A stretch of DNA of 5,498 bases. Source: an uncultured Intestinimonas sp. (lineage in GTDB: Bacteria > Bacillota_A > Clostridia > Oscillospirales > Oscillospiraceae). The notes under the pieces were generated by a model. It saw only the letters and a list, made by a program, of their open reading frames with translations. It was not told the DNA's origin and did not search any database. The position numbers and the translations under genes are program-made. The stretch is from positions 1 through 5,498 of the forward strand of contig CAUBHZ010000147.1 of NCBI GenBank assembly GCA_958435885.1. The letters are read 5' to 3'. Shown piece by piece: positions 1 through 5,498 of this stretch (the first letter of the stretch is position 1; the number at the start of each line of letters is the position of its first letter).

Positions 1-643
1 CGTACTGGATGGTGACGGAGCGGGCCACATGGGCGCCGTACAGCTTGCGGATGACGGCACGGATAGCCTGGCAGACCTCGCCGGCCTGCTCGGCAGTGGC
101 GGTCTTGCCGGTGCCGATGGCCCACAGGGGCTCATAGGCGATGACCACGTGGCGGAGCTTGTCGGCGCTGACACCGGCCAGGGCACACTTCACCTGGTAG
201 GAGATGAGCTCCATGGTGACGCCCAGCTCCCGCTGCTCCAGGCTCTCGCCCACGCAGACGATGGGCCGCAGGCCCACCTCCAGGGCGGCGTGGACCTTCT
301 TGTTGACGGTCATGTCGGTCTCGTTGTAGTACTGGCGGCGCTCGGAGTGGCCGATGATGACGTACTTTACGCCCAGCTCCTTGAGCATCTCGGCAGACAC
401 CTCGCCGGTGTAGGCTCCGTTGGCCTCATAGTGGCAGTTCTCGGCGCCGATGGCCACCCGGCAGTCCTTGAAGAGGCGGATTGCGGCGGGGATGTTCACA
501 TAGGGGACGCAGAGCACCACGTCGCACCACTTGCCCTTGGGCAGGATGGGCTTGAGCTCTTCGGCAAAGGCCCGGGTCTCGGAGAGGGTCTTGTTCATCT
601 TCCAGTTGCCGGCGATGATGGTTTTCCGGTATCTTCTGTTCAT
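1..643 (-). CDS. tpiA: Triosephosphate isomerase, C-terminus missing at window edge
   Basis: This cytoplasmic glycolytic enzyme interconverts dihydroxyacetone phosphate and glyceraldehyde-3-phosphate. The window holds 214 codons from the ATG at 643. The TIM-barrel signatures run in order: AGNWKMN at residues 11-17 with the substrate-binding Asn13 and Lys15, GHSERR at 98-103 with the catalytic His99, and AYEPLWAIGTGKT at 169-181 with the catalytic base Glu171 and the mobile phosphate loop. The frame leaves the window at VTIQY, and the next codon begins with G, as expected for the YGGSV phosphate-binding motif. Family members have about 250 residues, so roughly 36 are missing to the left. The start is supported by family alignment; the Shine-Dalgarno AAAGGGG lies 12 nt upstream, which is long. 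The gene lies downstream of pgk on the same strand, consistent with a glycolytic operon. No own promoter is evident. Confidence 0.97.
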   Translation of the reverse strand, partial: MNRRYRKTIIAGNWKMNKTLSETRAFAEELKPILPKGKWCDVVLCVPYVNIPAAIRLFKDCRVAIGAENCHYEANGAYTGEVSAEMLKELGVKYVIIGHSERRQYYNETDMTVNKKVHAALEVGLRPIVCVGESLEQRELGVTMELISYQVKCALAGVSADKLRHVVIAYEPLWAIGTGKTATAEQAGEVCQAIRAVIRKLYGAHVARSVTIQY

Positions 644-795
644 GGGTAGCTTGGACCCCTTTCTTTCCTCATCAATATGTGTGCGTGTGAAAATGCGGGT
701 AATGGCGCCGTACTGTCACGCTGCGGCTCCTTTTCCCCACCGGACCCGCTTGCGCTGGGCTCCGGCGGGGACCCCGGGAGCTGCCCGGAGCAAAA
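644..795 (-). other. Structured pgk-tpiA spacer with candidate 15-codon ORF
   Basis: This 152-base spacer contains no recognised gene. Reading on the minus strand it holds two overlapping GC-rich inverted repeats (759-791 and 742-763), then AAAAGGAG, then a GTG-started 15-codon reading frame (719 down to the TGA ending at 672, MTVRRHYPHFHTHTY), and then the tpiA ribosome binding site. The AAGGAG core lies 7 nt before the GTG, a near-ideal spacing. The tiny frame may be chance, since it is too short for statistical support. No convincing promoter hexamers for tpiA were found here, so tpiA probably depends on transcription from upstream. Confidence 0.4.
759..791 (-). other. GC-rich inverted repeat just after pgk stop
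   Basis: The arms GCTCCGG (759-765) and CCGGAGC (785-791) are perfect 7-base complements. They enclose a nested CGGGG/CCCCG pair (766-770 with 772-776). An alternative pairing uses 759-763 with 777-781. The structure starts 4 nt after the pgk stop codon on the minus strand. No U-tract follows on either strand, so this is not a standard intrinsic terminator. It could stabilise the 3' end of pgk mRNA, mark a processing site, or act as a weak attenuator before tpiA. Confidence 0.55.
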
Positions 796-2064
796 TCAGG
801 CGTCCAGCAGGCAGGCGACGCCGGGCAGCTCTTTGCCCTCCATGAACTCCAGGGAAGCACCGCCGCCGGTGGAGATGTGGGTCATCTTGTCGGCGTAGCC
901 CAGCTGCTGCACGGCGGCCGCGGAGTCGCCGCCGCCGATGATGGTGATGGCGCTGCTCTTGCTGAGGGCCTCGGCCACGGCCTTGGTGCCGGCGGCGAAG
1001 GCGGGGAACTCAAAGACGCCCATGGGGCCGTTCCAGATGACGGTACCGGCGTCCTTCACGGCGTCGGCGTAGGCGGCGATGGCCTTGGGGCCGATGTCCA
1101 TGCCCATGCAGTCGTCGGGGATGTGCATGCTGTCCACGACCATGGGCTCGGCGTCGGCGGAGAACTCCTTGGCGCACACGGTGTCCTCGGGCAGGAGGAG
1201 CTTGACGCCCTTCTCCTTGGCCTTCTTCATCATGTCGTTGCAGTAGTCCAGCCAGTCCTCCTCCAGGAGGGACTTGCCCACGGAGCCGCCCTGGGCCTTG
1301 AGGAAGGTGTAGGTCATGCCGCCGCCGATGATGATGGTGTCGGCGATCTCCAGCAGGTTGTTGATGACGCCGATCTTGGAGGACACCTTGGAGCCGCCCA
1401 GGATGGCCACCAGGGGGCGCTTGGGATTGGCCAGGGCGCCGCCGATGATCTCCAGCTCCTTCTGGATGAGGAAGCCGCTGACGGCGGGCAGATACTGGGC
1501 CACGCCGGCGGTGGAGGCGTGGGCGCGGTGGACGGCGCCGAAGGCGTCGGACACATAGACGTCGGCCATGGAGGCCATCTTCTTGGCCAGCTCGGGGTCG
1601 TTCTTGGTCTCACCCTTCTCGAAGCGGGTGTTCTCCAGCAGCATGATCTGGCCGGGCTTGAGGGCGGCGGCCTTGGCCATGGCGTCAGGGCCCACCACGT
1701 CGGCGGCCATGATGACCTCCTTGCCCAGCAGCTCGGAGAGGCGCTTGGCCACGGGGGCCAGGGACAGCTTGGCCAGGGACTTCTTCCACTCCTCCTCGGT
1801 GATGGAGGCAGGGTCCTTGCCCTTCTCGGCCTGCTTCTTCACATAGGAGTCGAAGGTGGCCACAGGCTTGCCCAGGTGGGAGCAGGCGATGACGGCGGCG
1901 TTCTGGTCCAGCAGGTACTGGATGGTGGGCAGAGCGGCCCGGATGCGCTTGTCGTCGGTGATGGCGCCGGTGGACTTATCCTGGGGCACGTTGAAATCGC
2001 AGCGGAGCAGGACCTTCTTGCCTGCCACATCGATGTCCTTGACGGTCTTCTTGTTGTAGTTCAT
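796..2064 (-). CDS. pgk: Phosphoglycerate kinase
   Basis: This cytoplasmic glycolytic kinase transfers the acyl phosphate of 1,3-bisphosphoglycerate to ADP, forming ATP and 3-phosphoglycerate. All family signatures are present in the 422-residue product: RCDFNVP (21-27), SHLGKP (62-67), ENTRF (144-148), [15 protein letters not shown] (173-187), GGSKVSSKI (223-231), WNGPMGVFE (344-352), GGGDSAAAV (377-385) and STGGGASLE (398-406). The substrate-site HLGRP motif reads HLGKP, a conservative Arg-to-Lys change. The protein is about 28 residues longer than the usual ~394. The excess sits right after SHLGKP, at about residues 68-98, as a charged Lys/Glu-rich segment. An in-frame ATG seven codons upstream (2085) has no ribosome binding site, whereas AAAGGAG at 2073-2079 sits 8 nt before the ATG at 2064, so that start is chosen. 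The gene lies between trmL and tpiA on one strand. Confidence 0.98.
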   Translation of the reverse strand: MNYNKKTVKDIDVAGKKVLLRCDFNVPQDKSTGAITDDKRIRAALPTIQYLLDQNAAVIACSHLGKPVATFDSYVKKQAEKGKDPASITEEEWKKSLAKLSLAPVAKRLSELLGKEVIMAADVVGPDAMAKAAALKPGQIMLLENTRFEKGETKNDPELAKKMASMADVYVSDAFGAVHRAHASTAGVAQYLPAVSGFLIQKELEIIGGALANPKRPLVAILGGSKVSSKIGVINNLLEIADTIIIGGGMTYTFLKAQGGSVGKSLLEEDWLDYCNDMMKKAKEKGVKLLLPEDTVCAKEFSADAEPMVVDSMHIPDDCMGMDIGPKAIAAYADAVKDAGTVIWNGPMGVFEFPAFAAGTKAVAEALSKSSAITIIGGGDSAAAVQQLGYADKMTHISTGGGASLEFMEGKELPGVACLLDA

Positions 2065-2072
2065 TTGCTGTG

Positions 2073-2079
2073 CTCCTTT
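2073..2079 (-). promoter_or_regulatory. Ribosome binding site that fixes the pgk start
   Basis: AAAGGAG on the minus strand ends 8 nt before the ATG at 2062-2064. The upstream tandem ATGs at 2080-2085 overlap or abut this site and have no purine-rich element of their own, so they are unlikely starts. The encoded [13 protein letters not shown] beginning also fits the usual PGK N-terminus. Confidence 0.8.
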
Positions 2080-2155
2080 CATCATTTCGAGGCGGAAACT
2101 ACGGAAACGAACGCTTCAGGGATGGTTGACTTACAGAATGAAACTGGGATCGCTG

Positions 2156-2172
2156 CCCGGCGTTCCGCCGGG
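2156..2172 (-). other. Perfect GC hairpin after trmL, possible weak terminator
   Basis: CCCGGCG and CGCCGGG form a perfect 7-bp stem with a three-base TTC loop (GAA on the minus strand), 5 nt beyond the trmL stop. Reading away from trmL, the following bases are CAGCGATCCCAG and only then a weak T-rich patch, so the usual U-tract is absent. It may attenuate or delimit trmL transcripts, but read-through into pgk is likely. I found no convincing promoter between this hairpin and pgk. Confidence 0.5.
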
Positions 2173-2177
2173 GAATA

Positions 2178-2690
2178 TCAACGACGGATGTGGGCCGCCT
2201 TTTGGGTCTGCCAGGCGCTGCCGCCGTCCTTGGCGAGACCGGGGAAGTCCAGTTGGCGGAGGGCCTCGTAGGTCACCGCCGCCACCGTGTTGGCCAGATT
2301 GAGGCTGCGGGCGTCCTCCCGCATGGGGAGCCGGACGCAGCGCTGGGGATACCGCTCCAGGAGGGCCTGTGGGAGGCCGGCGGTCTCCTTGCCGAAGAAG
2401 AGCCAGCAGCCGTCGGCATAGGCCGCGTCCGAGTAGCACCGGCCGGCCCTGGTGGTGGTGAGCCACAGGTCGGGGTCGGGGTGCTGACGGAAGAAGTCGT
2501 CCAGGCTGTCGTAGACGTGGAGGTCCAGCAGGGACCAGTAGTCCAGGCCGGCCCGTTTCACCGCCTTGTCGGAGATGTCGAAGCCCAGAGGCCGCACCAG
2601 ATGGAGGCGGCTGCCGGTGGCTGCGCAGGTCCGGGCGATGTTGCCGGTGTTCATGGGGATCTCAGGCTCGACCAGCACGATATTTATCAT
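2178..2690 (-). CDS. trmL: tRNA (cytidine/uridine-34-2'-O)-methyltransferase TrmL
   Basis: This is a SPOUT-class methyltransferase of the TrmL (YibK/CspR) group. The family uses S-adenosylmethionine to methylate the 2'-O of the wobble nucleotide in leucine tRNAs. The 170-residue product opens MINIVLVEPEIP and carries the family blocks NTGNIART (14-21), LFFGKETAGLP (97-107) and RLPM followed by SLNLANTVA (120-137), which form the trefoil-knot cofactor site. Asn-Thr replaces the more common Ser-Asn-Ser/Ala pattern in the last block. It is slightly longer than E. coli TrmL (157) because of a short polar C-terminal tail ending HIRR. The start is ambiguous. AAAGGGG (2703-2709) lies 12 nt from the ATG at 2690 but 6 nt from an in-frame TTG at 2696, which would add two residues. 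The ATG matches the family N-terminus. It is the first gene of the leftward group, upstream of pgk; no functional link to glycolysis is implied. Confidence 0.95.
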   Translation of the reverse strand: MINIVLVEPEIPMNTGNIARTCAATGSRLHLVRPLGFDISDKAVKRAGLDYWSLLDLHVYDSLDDFFRQHPDPDLWLTTTRAGRCYSDAAYADGCWLFFGKETAGLPQALLERYPQRCVRLPMREDARSLNLANTVAAVTYEALRQLDFPGLAKDGGSAWQTQKAAHIRR

Positions 2691-2735
2691 ACACAAGCCC
2701 TACCCCTTTCAATCGACAGTCTTCCAGCGCACTAC

Positions 2736-2764
2736 ATTGTAACGCAACACCGGCGGAATTACAA
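2736..2764 (-). promoter_or_regulatory. Sigma-70-type promoter for trmL
   Basis: On the minus strand TTGTAA (2764-2759, 4 of 6 to TTGACA) and TACAAT (2741-2736, 5 of 6 to TATAAT) are separated by exactly 17 bases. Transcription would begin near 2729, giving an untranslated leader of roughly 40 nt before the trmL ATG. It is probably also the entry point for pgk and tpiA, because no other good promoter is visible on this strand. Confidence 0.65.
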
Positions 2765-2845
2765 CATAAAAAATGCGAAATGGCGCAAAATTTTCATTCT
2801 TTTTTCAACTGAAGCGCAGAAATAGGCCCAAATAGAAAAGAATGC

Positions 2846-2874
2846 TTTTCCTCCTTCGGGAGATGTGCTATGAT
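2846..2874 (+). promoter_or_regulatory. Extended -10 promoter for proBA
   Basis: TTTTCC (2846-2851) and TATGAT (2869-2874) are 17 bases apart, and TGC directly precedes the -10 box, giving an extended -10 element that can compensate for the weak -35. The spacer contains the dyad CTCC-TTCG-GGAG (2851-2862), which could be an operator half-site pair or chance. Upstream DNA (2765-2845) is AT-rich. The predicted leader before proB is only about 37 nt, too short for a T-box or other large riboswitch. Confidence 0.6.
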
Positions 2875-2917
2875 ATGGTAAACTGGGGCAGGATTTTGAA
2901 CAGGAGTGTGACCTCGA

Positions 2918-3727
2918 ATGGCAAAGAGCGAAGGCTGTCAGCGGGTGGTGGTGAAGGTGGGCACCTCCACCCTCACCCACGATACCGGCCGTCTGAATTT
3001 ATATAGTATGGAGCGGCTCTCCCGGACCCTCTCCGACCTGGAGGGGATGGGGCATGAGATCATCCTGGTCTCGTCGGGCGCCATCGGCATCGGCACGGCC
3101 AAGATGGGCCTGAAGGAGCGGCCCACCCAGCTGCGGATGAAGCAGGCGGCGGCGGCGGTGGGCCAGTGCATGATGATGCACCTCTACGACAAGATGTTCG
3201 GGGAGTACAACCGGGTGGTGGCCCAGATCCTGCTCACCGGCGAGGACGTGGACGCCCCGGTGCGGGCGGAGCATCTGCGCAACACCTTTGAGTCCCTGCT
3301 GGAGCTGGGGATCATCCCGGTGGTGAACGAGAACGACTCGGTGTCCTCGGCGGAGATCGAGACGGGCAAGTGCAAGGTGCTGGGCGACAACGACACCCTG
3401 TCGGCCATGGTGGCCCGGCTGTGCCGGGCGGACCTGCTGGTGCTGCTGAGCGACATCGACGGCCTTTATGACGCCGATCCCCGGCAGAATCCCGAGGCCA
3501 AGCTCATCCACCGGGTGGAGGAAGTGACGCCGGAGCTCCGGGCCATGGCGGGAGGCGCCGGCTCCTGGCGGGGCACGGGGGGCATGGCCACCAAGCTCAA
3601 CGCCGCCGAGCTCGCCATGGCGGCCGGGGTGGATATGGTCATCACCAACGGCACCCGGCCGGAGGACCTGTACGGCATCCTGCGGGGGGAGGACATCGGC
3701 ACCCGGTTCCTGGCCGCCCGCTCCTGA
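2918..3727 (+). CDS. proB: Glutamate 5-kinase, short form without PUA domain
   Basis: This cytoplasmic enzyme catalyses the first step of proline synthesis: glutamate plus ATP gives gamma-glutamyl phosphate, which is handed to ProA. The 269-residue product is a complete amino-acid-kinase fold. It shows VVVKVGTSTL (10-19) with Lys13 in the nucleotide loop, LVSSGAIGIG (50-59), PVVNENDSVS (134-143) at the glutamate site, GDNDTLSA (156-163), LLSDIDGLYDADP (176-188) and GTGGMATKL (219-227). The protein stops after the kinase domain. The PUA domain found at the C-terminus of E. coli ProB (367 residues) is absent, which is a known short form in Gram-positive bacteria and not a truncation here. The only plausible Shine-Dalgarno, AGGAG at 2902-2906, is 11 nt from the ATG, a long spacing. 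The gene is first in the rightward proBA unit and is followed 68 bases later by proA. Confidence 0.97.
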   Translation: MAKSEGCQRVVVKVGTSTLTHDTGRLNLYSMERLSRTLSDLEGMGHEIILVSSGAIGIGTAKMGLKERPTQLRMKQAAAAVGQCMMMHLYDKMFGEYNRVVAQILLTGEDVDAPVRAEHLRNTFESLLELGIIPVVNENDSVSSAEIETGKCKVLGDNDTLSAMVARLCRADLLVLLSDIDGLYDADPRQNPEAKLIHRVEEVTPELRAMAGGAGSWRGTGGMATKLNAAELAMAAGVDMVITNGTRPEDLYGILRGEDIGTRFLAARS

Positions 3728-3783
3728 CCACTTACCTTTATATTACTTTTTTACTTTTCACTCTTACATCTCACTTCAAATCA
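3728..3783 (+). other. G-free, pyrimidine-rich proB-proA linker
   Basis: From just after the proB stop to the proA ribosome binding site there are 56 consecutive bases with no G (26 T, 16 C, 14 A) in an otherwise GC-rich region. No inverted repeat or terminator is present, and the transcript should be essentially unstructured. Such C-containing, G-poor RNA resembles Rho-loading (rut) sequence in general character. It could equally be a linker that keeps the proA ribosome site open. The function is not established. Confidence 0.5.
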
Positions 3784-3795
3784 GGGGGGATCTTC

Positions 3796-5043
3796 ATGAC
3801 CATTCTGGAGACACAGGGCCTTGCGGCCAAGCATGCCGAGCGGGTTCTGGCCGTGGCCGGCACCGCCAGGAAGAACGCGGCGCTGGAGGCCATCGCCCAG
3901 GCGCTCTATCAGAACCAGGGCTACATCCTGGCAGAGAACGAAAAGGATCTGGCCGCCGCCATGGCGTCGGGGATGAAGCAGTCCCTTCTGGACCGGCTGG
4001 CCCTGAGTTCCGACCGGATCGACGGCATCGTGGAGGGGGTGCGTCAGGTGGCCGCCCTGCCCGACCCCATCGGCCAGGTGACCGAGATGTCCACCCGGCC
4101 CAACGGTCTCATCATCGGCAAGCGCCGGGTGCCCCTGGGGGTCATCGGCATCATCTACGAGGCCCGGCCCAACGTGACGGTGGACGCCGCCGCCCTGTGC
4201 CTGAAGTCGGGCAACGCCGTCATCCTCCGGGGCGGCAAGGAGGCCTTCCGGTCCAACAAGGCCTTTGTGGCCGTCATGCGGGACGCCCTGGAGGTGTCGG
4301 GCCTGCCCCGGGACTGTGTGGCTTTGGTGGAGGACACCAGCCGGGAGAGCGCCAATGAGCTCATGCAGCTCACCGGTTACCTGGACGTGCTCATCCCCCG
4401 CGGAGGCGCCGGCCTCATCCGGGCGGTGGTGGAGAATGCCAAGGTGCCCGTCATCGAGACGGGGGTGGGCGTGTGCCATGTGTATGTGGACGCCAGGGCC
4501 GACCTGGACATGGCGGCCCGGATCATCTATAACGCCAAGACCTCCCGCCCCTCGGTGTGCAACGCCGCCGAGTGCCTGCTGGTCCACGCCGACGTGGCGG
4601 CGGAATTTCTGCCCAAGGCCAAGGAGCTGCTGGACCGGAAGCACGTGGAGCTCCGGGGCTGCCCCCGGACGGCGGCCATTCTGGGGGATTGTGTGGTCCC
4701 CGCCCAGGAGAGCGACTGGGACACCGAGTACGGCGACTACATCCTGGCGGTGAAGGTGGTGGACAGCTTCGACGAGGCGGTGGACTTCATCAACACCCAC
4801 GGCTCCGGCCACTCCGAGGCCATCGTCACCGAGGACTACTCCGCCGCCCAGGCCTTCCTGGATGAGGTGGACGCGGCGGCGGTGTATGTGAACGCCTCCA
4901 CCCGCTTCACCGACGGCTTTGAGTTCGGCTTGGGGGCGGAGATCGGCATCTCCACCCAGAAGATGCACGCCCGGGGTCCCATGGGCCTCACCGAGCTCAC
5001 CAGCTCCAAGTACATCATCTACGGCAGCGGCCAGGTGCGGTAA
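3796..5043 (+). CDS. proA: Gamma-glutamyl phosphate reductase
   Basis: This is the second enzyme of proline synthesis. It reduces gamma-glutamyl phosphate with NADPH to glutamate-5-semialdehyde, which cyclises to pyrroline-5-carboxylate for ProC (not in this window). The 415-residue length is normal for the family. Aldehyde-dehydrogenase-superfamily features are in order: RRVPLGVIGIIYEARPNVT (110-128), SGNAVILRGGKEA (138-150), IPRGGAGLI (200-208), ETGVGVCHVYVD (221-232), the catalytic-cysteine block SRPSVCNAAE (250-259) with Cys255, and FEFGLGAEIGISTQKMHARGP (375-395). An extra cysteine, Cys260, follows the active site where Thr is common. The ATG at 3796 is preceded at 5-6 nt by a run of six G (3784-3789) plus A, a strong G-rich ribosome binding site. 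The gene is probably transcribed with proB. It ends with TAA, and no terminator hairpin is visible in the next 59 bases. Confidence 0.98.
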   Translation: MTILETQGLAAKHAERVLAVAGTARKNAALEAIAQALYQNQGYILAENEKDLAAAMASGMKQSLLDRLALSSDRIDGIVEGVRQVAALPDPIGQVTEMSTRPNGLIIGKRRVPLGVIGIIYEARPNVTVDAAALCLKSGNAVILRGGKEAFRSNKAFVAVMRDALEVSGLPRDCVALVEDTSRESANELMQLTGYLDVLIPRGGAGLIRAVVENAKVPVIETGVGVCHVYVDARADLDMAARIIYNAKTSRPSVCNAAECLLVHADVAAEFLPKAKELLDRKHVELRGCPRTAAILGDCVVPAQESDWDTEYGDYILAVKVVDSFDEAVDFINTHGSGHSEAIVTEDYSAAQAFLDEVDAAAVYVNASTRFTDGFEFGLGAEIGISTQKMHARGPMGLTELTSSKYIIYGSGQVR

Positions 5044-5102
5044 AATTTCATACGTCTATCCCGCTTTCACGATCATGACCGTTCGGAAATGGAGGGTAAC
5101 GC

Positions 5103-5498
5103 ATGGGTAGAATGACCAAGATGCTGTGTGCAGTTATTTTGACTGGCATATGTACCTTCTCGATATGTTTTTCCGCTGGAAATGACGATGTACAGTGGTT
5201 GGATGGTCTGGAGCCGGCTTCAGATTTCATGTATAGTTTTGACGATGGACCGATTGGAGTGTTTGATAAAGAGAAGGACGCGTGGTACTATATCAATTCC
5301 AGCGGCGAGCGCATTGGCGGTTATTATGACTCCGTACAGGGAGGATTCTGGAACGATCTCGGCGCAGTGAAAAGCAATGGGAAATGGGGTTTTATTGATG
5401 TAACAGGTGCGGTCGTGATCCCCCCTCAATTTGACAGTGTCGGCCAATTTACAGAGGATGGCTTGTGTTATGTCGAAGAGGGAGAAAAAATCTATTAT
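5103..5498 (+). CDS. Secreted WG-repeat protein, C-terminus missing at window edge
   Basis: The frame is open from the ATG at 5103 through the right edge (132 codons). GGAGGG (5091-5096) lies 6 nt upstream, a strong ribosome binding site that supports this start over Met4 and Met7. The N-terminus has a basic start and a hydrophobic core (about residues 8-23), then CFSA before Gly-Asn at 25-27, resembling a Sec signal peptide. No lipobox is seen, so a lipoprotein is unlikely. Residues 94-112 contain a recognisable WG repeat: GKWGFIDVTG, then VVIPPQFDSV. A degenerate preceding unit (DAWYYINSSGERIGGYYDSV) lies at 59-78. WG-repeat proteins are common, mostly uncharacterised, extracytoplasmic beta-structured proteins; the specific role is unknown. 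GC content is lower than in proA (82 of 180 bases in three sampled lines) and codons are more A/T-ending, suggesting a different history. The 59 bases after proA show no clear promoter or terminator, so read-through from proBA is possible. Confidence 0.85.
   Translation, partial: MGRMTKMLCAVILTGICTFSICFSAGNDDVQWLDGLEPASDFMYSFDDGPIGVFDKEKDAWYYINSSGERIGGYYDSVQGGFWNDLGAVKSNGKWGFIDVTGAVVIPPQFDSVGQFTEDGLCYVEEGEKIYY

Noticed and set aside
29..649. 206-codon plus-strand open frame opposite tpiA
   Set aside because: It is a reverse shadow of tpiA, whose own frame reads through to the window edge with intact catalytic motifs.
877..2271. 464-codon plus-strand open frame opposite pgk
   Set aside because: It is antisense to a clearly real pgk and extends into trmL. 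Its translation is dominated by Gly, His, Leu, Val and Asp in the pattern produced by reading a GC-rich gene backwards, and it has no recognisable domain.
2190..2825. 211-codon plus-strand open frame opposite trmL
   Set aside because: It is antisense to trmL and crosses the divergent promoter region; no family resemblance or ribosome site was seen.
2875..2917. T-box or other riboswitch leader for proB
   Set aside because: Only about 37-43 nt separate the predicted transcription start and the ATG, with no specifier or antiterminator structure; too short.
2918..3727. proB as a truncated pseudogene because it lacks the PUA domain
   Set aside because: The kinase domain is complete and ends cleanly after its last conserved block, and short ProB forms of about 265-270 residues are a known family variant. 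The following DNA is non-coding linker with no PUA remnant.
3781..4968. 395-codon minus-strand open frame opposite proA
   Set aside because: Same composition artefact (Gly/His/Val/Leu/Asp-rich), lying entirely antisense to a full-length proA with all catalytic motifs.
5044..5102. Intrinsic terminator after proA
   Set aside because: No stem with a following T-run is present; the only complementary bits (for example CCG-TTCGG) are too short.
5103..5180. Lipoprotein signal for the WG-repeat protein
   Set aside because: The cysteines at residues 17 and 22 are preceded by TGI and FSI, which do not fit the lipobox pattern; an ordinary Sec signal peptide fits better.

Overview
This window is a stretch of core metabolic chromosome. 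It holds two gene groups running away from a shared intergenic control region at about 2691-2917. Base composition is very GC-rich in most genes; one sampled 60-base line of proA has 44 G+C. Gene content, the short PUA-less glutamate 5-kinase and Shine-Dalgarno sites of the GGAG/GGGG type fit a GC-rich member of the Clostridia, such as the Flavonifractor/Pseudoflavonifractor/Intestinimonas neighbourhood of Oscillospiraceae. That placement is an inference from family resemblance and composition, not a search result.

Left arm, minus strand, reading from 2690 down to 1: trmL (tRNA wobble-position 2'-O-methyltransferase), pgk (phosphoglycerate kinase) and tpiA (triosephosphate isomerase, cut off by the window edge before its C-terminus). 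pgk and tpiA are glycolytic neighbours, as in many Gram-positive glycolysis operons. trmL has a good sigma-70-like promoter. GC-rich hairpins without U-tracts lie after trmL and after pgk, so read-through and partial co-transcription of all three genes is plausible. The 152-base pgk-tpiA spacer is unusually structured and also carries a candidate 15-codon ORF with a good ribosome binding site.

Right arm, plus strand: proB (glutamate 5-kinase) and proA (gamma-glutamyl phosphate reductase). These are the two enzymes that turn glutamate into glutamate-5-semialdehyde for proline synthesis. An extended -10 promoter precedes proB. The two genes are separated by a 68-base spacer, of which 56 bases contain no G at all. 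After proA comes the start of a secreted WG-repeat protein (5103 onward, cut off by the right edge). Its base composition is clearly lower in GC (82 of 180 bases counted), which marks a change to a less conserved, possibly acquired gene.

I did not find a clearly novel system. The most useful leads are the G-free proB-proA linker, the structured pgk-tpiA spacer, the roughly 28-residue insertion in PGK, and the low-GC WG-repeat gene at the right end.
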